A stretch of DNA of 5,424 bases from positions 1 to 5,424 of the forward strand of contig JANXOO010000102.1 in the NCBI GenBank assembly GCA_025353525.1. The letters are read 5' to 3'. Below, piece by piece: positions 1 to 5,424 of the stretch. Below the pieces are notes generated by a model. The model searched no databases. It saw only the letters and a list, made by a program, of their open reading frames with translations, and was not told the origin of the DNA. This DNA is from Schlesneria sp. (GTDB lineage Bacteria > Planctomycetota > Planctomycetia > Planctomycetales > Planctomycetaceae). Numbering within the stretch: position 1 is the stretch's first letter; each line of letters starts with the position of its first letter. The translations under genes were made by a program, and so were the position numbers.

Positions 1-23
1 ATACTGCTCGCGGTCCAGATTGA

Positions 24-188
24 GGCTTCGTTTGCGAGTCCGATTCCGCGTTCGAAGCGGAACCACCCTCAGTGCGGCAGTCTCCAGGCATCGCTGAATT
101 CCTCAATGGCCTCAACCCGGACAGCGCGTGGTATAACACAATGCCGTCTGATTCCACCATCGCTCAAACCATGGCAGGCGACTTCTGA
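24..188 (+). CDS. Possible C-terminal tail of an unrecognised gene
   Basis: One plus-strand frame stays open from 24 to the TGA at 186-188. Its C-terminal part reads like natural protein (…AEFLNGLNPDSAWYNTM…, ending AGDF). It would converge with the dehydrogenase gene, leaving 15 bases between the two stops. The same frame has a TGA at 21-23, so it cannot simply continue upstream out of the window. Either a frameshift lies before base 24, or a very small protein starts at the GTG at 72, or the frame is not coding. I recognise no family. The other frames over this stretch look less protein-like, although frame 1 is also open to a TAA at 196-198. Confidence is low. Confidence 0.25.
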   Translation, partial: GFVCESDSAFEAEPPSVRQSPGIAEFLNGLNPDSAWYNTMPSDSTIAQTMAGDF

Positions 189-203
189 TTGCCAGTAAAC
201 CTG

Positions 204-626
204 TTATTTTGCAATTGAATTGGCCGCTGCAAGTTGACTAATCCATTCGGTCAACATTTCGACCGCCGGTCTATCGACAAGTGAGGTCGCAAGTTGCGGC
301 ATCTGGCCTCGCCCTCGCTTCGAAACCCGGTGAAGCAAAACCGATCTCTCAGGATGGCCCGGAGCAATCAGTCGTGCTTCCGGCAGACCGAACTTGTCGT
401 GGAGAGGAATTGCATCGATGAGCTTCATGTTTTCCAAAGCGGTTGCAAACTCGAGTTGAATCTGTGAATTGCCACCTCCGGCATTAATATGACAAATCGC
501 GCAATTGGCATGGAGATACGATTTCGCTCGTGATTCCAGCGATTCCGCCGGGTCATACGGGTTGACCAGTCGTTCGAGTTCTTCCGGGCGTTTGTTGAGT
601 TTGAATAATCCCAGTCGTTCGAGCAT
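204..626 (-). CDS. C-terminal cytochrome c segment of the dehydrogenase, separated by the internal stop
   Basis: This 140-residue stretch starts at an in-frame ATG nine codons after the TAA of the upstream piece. It carries the heme c motif CAICH at residues 42-46 (bases 489-503), followed by a GGGN turn, the block FGLPEARLIAPGHPERS and a likely distal methionine in GQMPQLATS. These blocks are the usual end of planctomycete-type dehydrogenase-cytochrome fusions. It has no signal peptide and no purine-rich ribosome site before the ATG (the upstream bases are AAAATCAACTTGCA). It is therefore probably not an independent gene: a separately made version would stay in the cytoplasm, where heme c is not attached. 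I treat it as the severed 3' part of the gene at 2522-204. Stop codon TAA; no clear terminator follows. Confidence 0.75.
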   Translation of the reverse strand: MLERLGLFKLNKRPEELERLVNPYDPAESLESRAKSYLHANCAICHINAGGGNSQIQLEFATALENMKLIDAIPLHDKFGLPEARLIAPGHPERSVLLHRVSKRGRGQMPQLATSLVDRPAVEMLTEWISQLAAANSIAK

Positions 627-634
627 TGCAAGTT

Positions 635-671
635 GATTTTCACTGTGCGGATTTTAACTGTGCGGATTTTC
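635..671 (-). repeat. 15-bp tandem duplication with a stop codon in the second unit
   Basis: Read on the minus strand, unit 1 (671-657) is GAAAATCCGCACAGT and unit 2 (656-642) is TAAAATCCGCACAGT. A partial third start, GAAAATC, follows at 641-635. The units differ only at the first base, G in unit 1 and T in unit 2. The period is five codons, so the frame is kept: unit 1 encodes ENPHS and unit 2 encodes stop-NPHS, followed by ENQLA. The GAAAATC copy at the far end gives a 7-base homology spaced exactly one unit apart, which is the kind of arrangement that produces a 15-bp duplication by slippage. The G-to-T change creates the TAA. Confidence 0.95.
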
Positions 672-2522
672 GCTCGCCGATTTATCGGCAGGATTGACCT
701 TCGGTTCGCGCGAAGGGGTTCGAGTGGAAGTCCCATTGAATTCGCGGTTCATCTGGACTGTGCTTAATCCAAGAACAAAACCGGCTGCGCGGCTGTGGCA
801 CACCATGCATTCCGCGCGACTCGGGTAGTGCCAGGTCTGCTGACGGCTACCAGTGCCGGTTTTAATGGTGTAGTCGACATCGAGTCCCTCTTTTGCAACC
901 AGAGTTGCATCGGTTTGCGCATCGTTCCAGCGGTACGAATACCCGATCCATTCACCCTGTTGTCTGGTGAAGAACCGGGTTTCGATCCATCGCGCGGACC
1001 GGTGGTCGCCCTCTGTCGATTCGAGCGAGAAGGATTTGACAAGAACGGTTTCGTTTGGAAATTTCCACCCGTGCGAATTTGTGAGTTCAATTTCAGGCGA
1101 TTGACCCGGGATCGCGATAAATCGCGATTTCTCGGCACCGTCTGACCAAAGTGGTGCATTCACCGAATACGGAATCAAACTCGGCTGAACCTCGTGTCCT
1201 TTGACCGATCGAAACAGGCCGCTTTCACTGAGCTTTGTTGGAAACGGTATTGCCTCGATATTTGGCGGCGAAGGAACCAGTGTATAAAAACCGCCGTCGC
1301 CATTTCCCGCGTGGTCAGCAATCAGGATCTCTCCGTGTGAATCAATTCCGAAGCCGGTAATGTGAAACGGAGTATCCGTCAATTCGCGATGCCAGACCAA
1401 TTTCGAGCCGTCGTGTTTAGCTCCCCAGATTTTTCCAGTCGAATGATCACCGTAGATGTACGCTCCACGAAGTTCGGGTAAGAGGTCTCCGTAATAGACA
1501 ATGCCACCGGTCAATGAACGCGCTTCCGAGTGATGGTGCTCAATCACCGGCTTCACGTGTGGCGACGGTCCGGACGGTCGATCCGGATAGAAGGGATGGC
1601 TTCCCTCATAGACCGACCAACCGTAGTTTTCGCCCTTTCGAACGAAATAAACCTGTTCCCAAAGGTCCTGACCGTTGTTGCCGACCCACACATGTCCTGT
1701 ATGACGGTCCACAGTGATTCGCCACGGATTTCGAAGTCCATACGCCCACGTTTCCGGTGCGATATTCGGCTGATCTGCGAAAGGATTGTCCACGGGAATC
1801 GAATAGAACCTGGAATCAGTCGGATGTTCGAGATCGATTCTCAGAACTTTGGCGGTCAGATGCGACATCTCCTGCCCTCGCAGATTCGTATCGCTGTCTG
1901 ACGTTCCATCGCCCGAAGTCACGTAAAGTAAACCATCGGGAGCGAACGCGATCGCGACGCCATTATGGCCATCAGAAGGCCACTCGATGATCGTTGTTTC
2001 CGAACGGGCGTCGAATTCATAGGGAGGTCGCGGATTGACTTCGAAGCGGGAAATTCGTGAATACTTGTCACCATCTTTTTGGATCGGTCGGTTGTGGCCA
2101 ACGAACACAAATCCGTTTTTTACAAACTCCGGATGAAACGCAATGTCATAGGCGACCCGGTCATCGGCAGCCAGGACAATTTCACTTTCGGAAACATTGG
2201 TCGTATCAACGAATCGCCGAATTCGGGTTGGCCCATACGACGCTTTTTGGGTAATGACCCACATTCGATCGCTACCCGGTTGATGCGCCAAAGCGATCGG
2301 GAAATCGGGTTTCAGTTCTGGATAGACGCGTCGGGTTGTATAGGGCAACGGAGGTTCGGGTGAGCCGACGACTCGCGATGTCGTCAGCCTGGGCAACCGA
2401 CCTTCAGGCACAAAGTCGATTCGGTCTGCAGCACAAGTCGATTGACCACACTTTGCAAGAACCGGAACAATGAACACGATGACTGAGGTCAGAATGTGAT
2501 TCGCAAGTCGCCGTAATTTCAT
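654..2522 (-). CDS. Secreted PQQ-type glucose/sorbosone dehydrogenase, N-terminal part up to the internal stop
   Basis: The ATG at 2522 is preferred because it gives a classical Sec signal peptide (MKLRR, then a hydrophobic stretch ILTSVIVFIVPVLA, likely cleavage near residue 32) and has AAGG about 12 bases upstream. The longer start at 2615 would add an unlikely N-terminus overlapping the neighbouring gene. Residues about 75-410 resemble the glucose/sorbosone dehydrogenase propeller. DGHNG (184-188) offers the likely catalytic histidine H186, and YGLRNPW (261-267) holds the Arg-Asn pair typical of the PQQ site. Residues about 420-560 (KLSESGLF, NAPLWSDGAEKSRF, YSYRWNDAQTDA) resemble the domain found in SO2930/HNE_0200-type cytochrome proteins. 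The heme motif CMVCH lies at 572-576 (bases 795-809). The product would act in the periplasm, oxidising a sugar and passing electrons to heme c. Translation stops at codon 623, before the second heme motif. The substrate cannot be told from sequence. Confidence 0.85.
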   Translation of the reverse strand: MKLRRLANHILTSVIVFIVPVLAKCGQSTCAADRIDFVPEGRLPRLTTSRVVGSPEPPLPYTTRRVYPELKPDFPIALAHQPGSDRMWVITQKASYGPTRIRRFVDTTNVSESEIVLAADDRVAYDIAFHPEFVKNGFVFVGHNRPIQKDGDKYSRISRFEVNPRPPYEFDARSETTIIEWPSDGHNGVAIAFAPDGLLYVTSGDGTSDSDTNLRGQEMSHLTAKVLRIDLEHPTDSRFYSIPVDNPFADQPNIAPETWAYGLRNPWRITVDRHTGHVWVGNNGQDLWEQVYFVRKGENYGWSVYEGSHPFYPDRPSGPSPHVKPVIEHHHSEARSLTGGIVYYGDLLPELRGAYIYGDHSTGKIWGAKHDGSKLVWHRELTDTPFHITGFGIDSHGEILIADHAGNGDGGFYTLVPSPPNIEAIPFPTKLSESGLFRSVKGHEVQPSLIPYSVNAPLWSDGAEKSRFIAIPGQSPEIELTNSHGWKFPNETVLVKSFSLESTEGDHRSARWIETRFFTRQQGEWIGYSYRWNDAQTDATLVAKEGLDVDYTIKTGTGSRQQTWHYPSRAECMVCHSRAAGFVLGLSTVQMNREFNGTSTRTPSREPKVNPADKSASENPHS

Positions 2523-2574
2523 AACTGAACTCAACCTTTTCGAAAAACAGGCTCTGATCAGCATCACCGTCAGT

Positions 2575-3726
2575 TCATGTAATGTGTGCGCCCTGCGTTT
2601 CGACGTAGACGGCATACACGGACGTACTGGCAGTCATAAACAGGCGATTCCGTTTCGTGCCGCCGAAGCAGACGTTACTGCAAATTTCGGGCAGTCGAAT
2701 CTGTCCGATGCGAACGCCCTCTTTGGGTTCAAAGACGTGAACGCCGTCATAACCGTCGCCGACCCATCCGGCACTGGCCCAGATATTTCCGTCGATATCG
2801 CAACGGATTCCGTCTGCAAACCCGGCACCTTCGGCAATCTCTGACCCGGGTTTACCGGAGGAATACTTGTGCTTCATCGAGGCAAACTCTTTGCCGTTGG
2901 TCAATTTCTTTTCGTCGCTGATATTCCAGACCTTGATGTTCTTTGGAGCTTCGTCATAGTGCGACGCACCCGTGTCGGCCACGTACAGCTTTTTATAGTC
3001 AGGCGAAAAACAGAGTCCGTTCGGCTTGAAGATATCGTCGGACATTTTTTCGATTTTCAATGTCTTGCCGTCGATTCGATAGATCGCTTCTTTCTGATTC
3101 GGCTGTTTTGAATCGTTCGGCGATTTTTCTCCCTCATAATTCATCAGGCTTCCATAGCCCGGATCGGTGAACCAGATGTCGCCATTCGGATGCACGGCGC
3201 CATCGTTGGGTGCGTTCAGCGGCTTGCCTGCATAGGAATCCGCAAGGACCGTCATTGTGCCATCAAATTCGTAGCGAACGACGCGCCGGTGGCCGTGTTC
3301 GAACGAAATCTGACGTCCCTGAAAGTCGAACGTATTTCCGTTGCTGTTTCCGGCAGGATTTCGAAAGGTGCTGACGTGGCCGTCTTCTTCCAGCCATCGC
3401 ATCTGGACGTTGTTCGGAATATCGCTCCACAACAGATATTTTCCAACGCCGTTCCATGCAGGCCCTTCAGCCCACAGCATTTCCGGGCTGTGATAGATCC
3501 GCTGAATCGGAGTATTGCCGAGCGCAATTTTTTTGAATCTGGGATCGAGCGTTACGATGTCCGGATCGGGATAGCGCACCGGTTGGGTATTTGAACCATA
3601 ATCACGTCCGCTTGCTTTTGAAGCGACAACGCCAACAACCCCAACGGCGGCCGCCAGAAATGCTCGTCGACCAAATTCCGTCGACGCAAGTTGAGAGGCA
3701 GTGGAAACAGAATCGCGATTGGTCAT
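2575..3726 (-). CDS. SMP-30/gluconolactonase family protein with Tat-like signal
   Basis: A 383-residue protein of the SMP-30/gluconolactonase/LRE-like beta-propeller family, whose characterised members are metal-dependent lactonases. The start at ATG 3726 follows a strong GAGGAG site with a 5-base gap. An upstream GTG at 3771 is in frame but lies against the tRNA terminator. The N-terminus has a twin-arginine signal: FGRRAFLAA with R20-R21, then a hydrophobic AVGVVGVVA segment, so export of the folded protein is likely. Candidate metal ligands fit the family: E87 in WAEGPAW, the asparagines around NAPND (171-175) with FTDPGYG after it, an N in KPNGLCFSPD, and D305 in GFADGIRCDIDGNIWAS. The gene sits 52 bases before the dehydrogenase gene and is probably cotranscribed with it. 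A natural role would be to hydrolyse the lactone made by that enzyme. The exact substrate is unknown. Confidence 0.9.
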   Translation of the reverse strand: MTNRDSVSTASQLASTEFGRRAFLAAAVGVVGVVASKASGRDYGSNTQPVRYPDPDIVTLDPRFKKIALGNTPIQRIYHSPEMLWAEGPAWNGVGKYLLWSDIPNNVQMRWLEEDGHVSTFRNPAGNSNGNTFDFQGRQISFEHGHRRVVRYEFDGTMTVLADSYAGKPLNAPNDGAVHPNGDIWFTDPGYGSLMNYEGEKSPNDSKQPNQKEAIYRIDGKTLKIEKMSDDIFKPNGLCFSPDYKKLYVADTGASHYDEAPKNIKVWNISDEKKLTNGKEFASMKHKYSSGKPGSEIAEGAGFADGIRCDIDGNIWASAGWVGDGYDGVHVFEPKEGVRIGQIRLPEICSNVCFGGTKRNRLFMTASTSVYAVYVETQGAHIT

Positions 3727-3731
3727 GGTGG

Positions 3732-3737
3732 CTCCTC
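3732..3737 (-). promoter_or_regulatory. Ribosome binding site of the SMP-30 gene
   Basis: The minus strand reads GAGGAG followed by CCACC and the ATG at 3726-3724. This near-ideal Shine-Dalgarno sequence and spacing decide the start in favour of 3726 over the GTG at 3771. Confidence 0.85.
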
Positions 3738-3771
3738 GAAAAGTGACGGGATACTGCTGCAAGAACCTCAC

Positions 3772-3802
3772 AAAAAAAGGAACCCCTGGTTCGCAGGGGT
3801 TC
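3772..3802 (-). terminator. Rho-independent terminator after the tRNA
   Basis: On the minus strand GAACCCCTG (3802-3794) pairs perfectly with CAGGGGTTC (3788-3780) around the five-base loop CGAAC. One C and then seven T residues (3778-3772) follow. The 9-bp stem plus T-run begins eight bases after the tRNA discriminator base, so it should end the tRNA transcript. It also lies about 45 bases before the start of the SMP-30 gene and may insulate that gene. Confidence 0.92.
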
Positions 3803-3809
3803 TTTCGAG

Positions 3810-3883
3810 TAGCGAGGGCGGGACTTGAACCCGCGACCCCAGGCTTATGAAGCCTGTGCTCTAACCAGCTGAGCTACCTCGCC
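3810..3883 (-). tRNA. tRNA with anticodon CAT, probably elongator tRNA-Met
   Basis: A complete 74-nt cloverleaf reads from GGCGAGG at 3883. The D arm is GCTC/GAGC with loop AGCTGGTTA. The anticodon stem CAGGC/GCCTG carries loop TTCATAA (anticodon CAT), the variable loop has five bases, and the T arm is GCGGG/CCCGC with loop TTCAAGT. The acceptor 3' side is CCTCGCT, with discriminator A at 3810. CCA is not encoded. The first acceptor pair is G1-U72. It lacks the initiator hallmarks (C1-A72 mismatch, three G-C pairs above the anticodon loop), so it is not tRNA-fMet. A CAT anticodon can also belong to tRNA-Ile2 after lysidine modification, which cannot be excluded from sequence alone. Confidence 0.95.
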
Positions 3884-3901
3884 ATCGTCGTCATCGTCGT
3901 C
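3884..3901. repeat. Two perfect 9-bp tandem units at the tRNA 5' end
   Basis: ATCGTCGTC occurs twice back to back (3884-3892 and 3893-3901, plus-strand reading), directly touching the first base of the tRNA on its upstream side. It would lie in the 5' leader removed by RNase P. Its function is unknown, and slippage is the simplest origin. Confidence 0.85.
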
Positions 3902-3996
3902 TCCAGCCTTGTCGAATGCCAAACGATCAATTGAATCTCAAAATCGAAATCTGTTATGCACGCCGACGGAATTGTGGAATTTATCCCTGGCTGCAT

Positions 3997-4082
3997 TTCA
4001 GGGGAAACGCCATAACACCATGCAAAACCAGTGTTTGAAGATGTGTTCTGACCGAGCGTTCTTCCCGGCCAAAACCCCTGAA
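3997..4082 (-). repeat. Long-range inverted repeat, possible structured RNA
   Basis: TTCAGGGG at 3997-4004 and CCCCTGAA at 4075-4082 are perfect 8-base complements enclosing 70 bases. Read as minus-strand RNA, the enclosed part can form two more short helices: GGCCG with CGGTC (one G-U pair) and AACAC with GTGTT. Together they would give a three-way junction. The structure would begin a few bases after the predicted start of transcription from the promoter at 4096-4123. It matches no RNA family I recognise; I looked for SRP RNA landmarks and found none. Helices this short can arise by chance. Confidence 0.35.
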
Positions 4083-4095
4083 TTGTGCCGCGCGA

Positions 4096-4123
4096 AGTAT
4101 AACAATTTCACGCGAGCGAACAA
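4096..4123 (-). promoter_or_regulatory. Promoter-like element with extended -10
   Basis: On the minus strand TTGTTC (4123-4118) is followed by 16 bases and TATACT (4101-4096). A TGT directly before the TATACT makes an extended -10. Transcription would start near 4089 and run towards the tRNA about 205 bases away. It could therefore drive a long-leader tRNA transcript or a separate small RNA. Assigned by motif only. Confidence 0.4.
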
Positions 4124-4199
4124 GCGAGTCATCATCGGGTCAACTCTGGCGAATCGCGTAACGACAACTGCCGCTGACGTAAAGCCAAATACGGTTGTG

Positions 4200-4907
4200 T
4201 CACATCAAAACCCGCGCAGCGAACGCAACGGCTGCAGTTTCAATGCGCAGGATATAGCGCCCCAGACTCATTGCCCGTGCTCCCGCAGCAGTCGCTGCAT
4301 TGACTTCAACGTCTGTAAACCCTCCTTCCGGTCCGATCGCGAGCGTCATCGGGGAGCCTTCTGAAAAAAATGCTTCTGTCGGATGATCTCCCGGATGTGC
4401 CACAAAAACACGCTGCTTTGAATCGATCTCGCTCAGGAAATCAGACCATTTGGTGACCGGCGAAATCTGCATCAAATGATTGCGGCCCGATTGTTTGCAC
4501 GCGGCAATCACGGTCTGACGCTGTTTCTCTAACTTGCTACTTCTCGGATCGACAACACTTCTGGCAGTGACAAGCGGGATCAGCCGACTCACCCCCAACT
4601 CAGTCGCCTTTTCGACGAGCCAATCAAATCGGTCGCCCTTAGGGACCGCCGTCGCAATCGTCACGTCGATTTGACGATCAGCACCCCGACGGGACTCGAT
4701 GACTTCGAGTTCCAGATCGCGCTTGCGGATGGTCGTGATACGGCACGATGCAGCCAGGCCCGCACCGTCGAACAATTCGACAACATCACCCGGCCTGGCA
4801 CGCAGTACGTGAATTGCGTGATGGGCCTCAGTCTCCGCAAGTTCGACGGAACCGGATTCGGCGAGCTGCGGGCAAAAGAACCGGCGTGACCCTGTATCGC
4901 TCGACAA
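4200..4907 (-). CDS. rsmE: 16S rRNA (uracil1498-N3)-methyltransferase RsmE
   Basis: A 235-residue SPOUT-class methyltransferase using S-adenosylmethionine to methylate U1498 of 16S rRNA in the 30S subunit. Numbering here is from a start eight codons further upstream (TTG 4931). The N-terminal RNA-binding part shows HHAIHVLRARPGD (37-49). The catalytic domain shows PKGDRFDWLVEKATELG (97-113), AACKQSGRN (143-151), the cofactor-loop motif GPEGGF (200-205), and the knot segment SLGRYILRIETAA (222-234). Length and motif order are normal and nothing is missing. The TTG at 4907 is chosen because GGAG lies eight bases before it and it comes one base after the glgC stop. The TTG at 4931 and GTG at 4928 are possible alternatives that would overlap glgC. 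The gene is cotranscribed with glgC by position, but a functional link is not evident. Confidence 0.95.
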   Translation of the reverse strand: MSSDTGSRRFFCPQLAESGSVELAETEAHHAIHVLRARPGDVVELFDGAGLAASCRITTIRKRDLELEVIESRRGADRQIDVTIATAVPKGDRFDWLVEKATELGVSRLIPLVTARSVVDPRSSKLEKQRQTVIAACKQSGRNHLMQISPVTKWSDFLSEIDSKQRVFVAHPGDHPTEAFFSEGSPMTLAIGPEGGFTDVEVNAATAAGARAMSLGRYILRIETAAVAFAARVLM

Positions 4908-4908
4908 C

Positions 4909-5424
4909 TCACAATCTCCAGCCGTCACCAAGAATCGTGCCTTTGGGGACCACGATAATCCCGTCCTGTATTACAACAGGTGTGTTTTCGGGAACCTTCA
5001 GAACGTCACCGCCGCGAATGTGAACTCCATTGCCGATTCGGCAGTTCTTGTCAACGATGACTCCGTCAAGAAGGCTGCCATCACCAACACCCAGATTCGG
5101 AATTCCTGTGCGGCCATCGTCCAGGATTTCTTCTTCCGTCTGGTACATGTCGGCCCCCATCAGAATCGAATTGGCAATTGTGACGTTTTTGCCGATCTTG
5201 CATCGCAATCCGATGACGCTGTTTTCAATGACCGAACCTTCGCCGATAACGCAACCATCGGCAATCAGGCTTCGCTTCACATGCACACCATCACACCGCG
5301 TTGGAGGCAACGATCGGGCGTGCGTGTAAATCGGAGCTCGCTGATCTTCCATTTTGAACGGTGCATTGGGCAGCGTCAGGTCGAGATTGGCTTCGTAAAA
5401 CGAACGAATTGTGCCGATATCTTC
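4909..5424 (-). CDS. glgC: Glucose-1-phosphate adenylyltransferase (ADP-glucose pyrophosphorylase), C-terminal part
   Basis: The frame is open to the window edge, so only the last 171 residues are seen, roughly 40% of a usual GlgC of about 430. GlgC makes ADP-glucose from glucose-1-phosphate and ATP, the committed step of bacterial glycogen synthesis in the cytoplasm. The visible part begins with the family block EDIGTIRSFYEANLDLT, which links the nucleotidyltransferase domain to the C-terminal left-handed beta-helix. Hexapeptide-type repeats follow (for example IADGCVIGEGSVIENSVIG and VDKNCRIGNGVHI). The segment GADMYQTEEE is also characteristic. The protein ends GTILGDGWRL with TGA at 4911-4909. 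The catalytic nucleotide-binding part lies outside the window. rsmE begins one base after the stop, suggesting a shared transcript and possible translational coupling. Confidence 0.93.
   Translation of the reverse strand, partial: EDIGTIRSFYEANLDLTLPNAPFKMEDQRAPIYTHARSLPPTRCDGVHVKRSLIADGCVIGEGSVIENSVIGLRCKIGKNVTIANSILMGADMYQTEEEILDDGRTGIPNLGVGDGSLLDGVIVDKNCRIGNGVHIRGGDVLKVPENTPVVIQDGIIVVPKGTILGDGWRL
4916..4919 (-). promoter_or_regulatory. Ribosome binding site of rsmE
   Basis: GGAG on the minus strand lies eight bases before the TTG at 4907 and is embedded in the last codons of glgC. It supports the 4907 start, but AGG before TTG 4931 is similarly spaced, so the choice stays open. Confidence 0.45.

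Larger units (their letters stand above)
204..2522 (-). pseudogene. Full extent of the interrupted sugar dehydrogenase-cytochrome c gene
   Basis: The pieces at 2522-654 and 626-204 lie in the same reading frame and make one family-like protein when joined. Together they give 771 residues plus one internal stop codon (TAA, 656-654, codon 623). The architecture is signal peptide, glucose/sorbosone dehydrogenase beta-propeller, a linking domain, a first heme motif CMVCH (about 572-576), a variable linker, then a second heme motif CAICH (about 674-678). There is no frameshift and no other lesion. The region after the stop keeps conserved-looking cytochrome segments such as APGHPERSVLLHR and GQMPQLATS. 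I infer either a recently broken gene, a reversible variant, or a sequence error; see the separate entries for the two parts and the repeat. Confidence 0.7.
3884..4199. other. Intergenic region between rsmE and the tRNA
   Basis: These 316 bases hold no protein gene that I can support. The one long plus-strand frame begins at a TTG (3909) without a ribosome site and runs into the antisense of rsmE. I find no clear terminator after the rsmE stop. The supported contents are a promoter-like element (4096-4123, minus), an inverted repeat downstream of it (3997-4082), and the 9-bp tandem repeat at 3884-3901. I could not identify a strong promoter immediately before the tRNA. Confidence 0.7.

Noticed and set aside
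204..626. C-terminal cytochrome piece as an independent gene
   Set aside because: There is no ribosome site and no export signal, and it is in the same frame as the upstream piece, so it is better explained as the severed end of one gene.
795..1145. Plus-strand open frames lying over the dehydrogenase and SMP-30 genes (for example 795-1145, 1530-1901, 3190-3594)
   Set aside because: They are antisense shadows of strongly family-like minus-strand genes and show no protein family features of their own.
2523..2615. Longer N-terminus for the dehydrogenase starting at 2615
   Set aside because: It would overlap the end of the SMP-30 gene and place the clear signal peptide internally; ATG 2522 gives a proper Sec signal.
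3727..3771. Longer N-terminus for the SMP-30 protein from GTG 3771
   Set aside because: It begins right against the terminator T-run and lacks a ribosome site, whereas ATG 3726 has GAGGAG at ideal spacing.
3810..3901. tRNA as an integration site for a mobile element
   Set aside because: No second copy of the tRNA 3' end, no integrase and no element genes are present in the window.
3874..3996. 40-codon minus-strand frame starting at ATG 3996 and ending inside the tRNA
   Set aside because: It has no ribosome site and its stop lies within the tRNA D arm region, so a functional message is unlikely.
3909..4364. 151-codon plus-strand open frame across the intergenic gap
   Set aside because: It starts at TTG with no ribosome site, about a third of it is antisense to rsmE, the composition is unlike a folded protein, and no family is recognisable.

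Overview
The window looks like a piece of a Planctomycetota chromosome of moderate GC. This is inferred from gene content: a large secreted PQQ-type sugar dehydrogenase fused to a c-type cytochrome region, a Tat-exported SMP-30 lactonase, and general protein style. It is not proven by a marker gene. Almost everything is on the minus strand, so the biological order runs from high to low coordinates.

Layout, in minus-strand order. (1) 5424-4909: the 3' end of glgC (ADP-glucose pyrophosphorylase), cut by the window edge. (2) 4907-4200: rsmE (16S rRNA m3U1498 methyltransferase), starting one base after the glgC stop. (3) 4199-3884: a 316-bp gap with no convincing protein gene. It holds a promoter-like extended -10 element, a long-range inverted repeat that could fold as a small structured RNA, and a 9-bp tandem repeat touching the tRNA. 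(4) 3883-3810: a tRNA with anticodon CAT, followed by a clear Rho-independent terminator (3802-3772). (5) 3726-2575: an SMP-30/gluconolactonase-type protein with a Tat-like signal. (6) 2522-204: a secreted glucose/sorbosone-dehydrogenase plus diheme cytochrome c protein. It is split into two same-frame pieces by a single TAA codon at 656-654. (7) 1-188, plus strand: possibly the C-terminal tail of an unrecognised convergent gene.

Functional reading: genes 5 and 6 form a plausible periplasmic sugar-oxidation module. The PQQ dehydrogenase would oxidise an aldose to a lactone and pass electrons to its own heme c groups, and the SMP-30 protein would open the lactone. The most notable observation is the lesion in gene 6. 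The TAA sits at the first codon of the second copy of a 15-bp in-frame tandem duplication, so deleting one unit would restore the full 771-residue reading frame. The coding sequence beyond the stop is well preserved, which points to a recent event, a switchable repeat or an assembly or sequencing error, not an old pseudogene. I see no CRISPR array, insertion sequence or defence system here.
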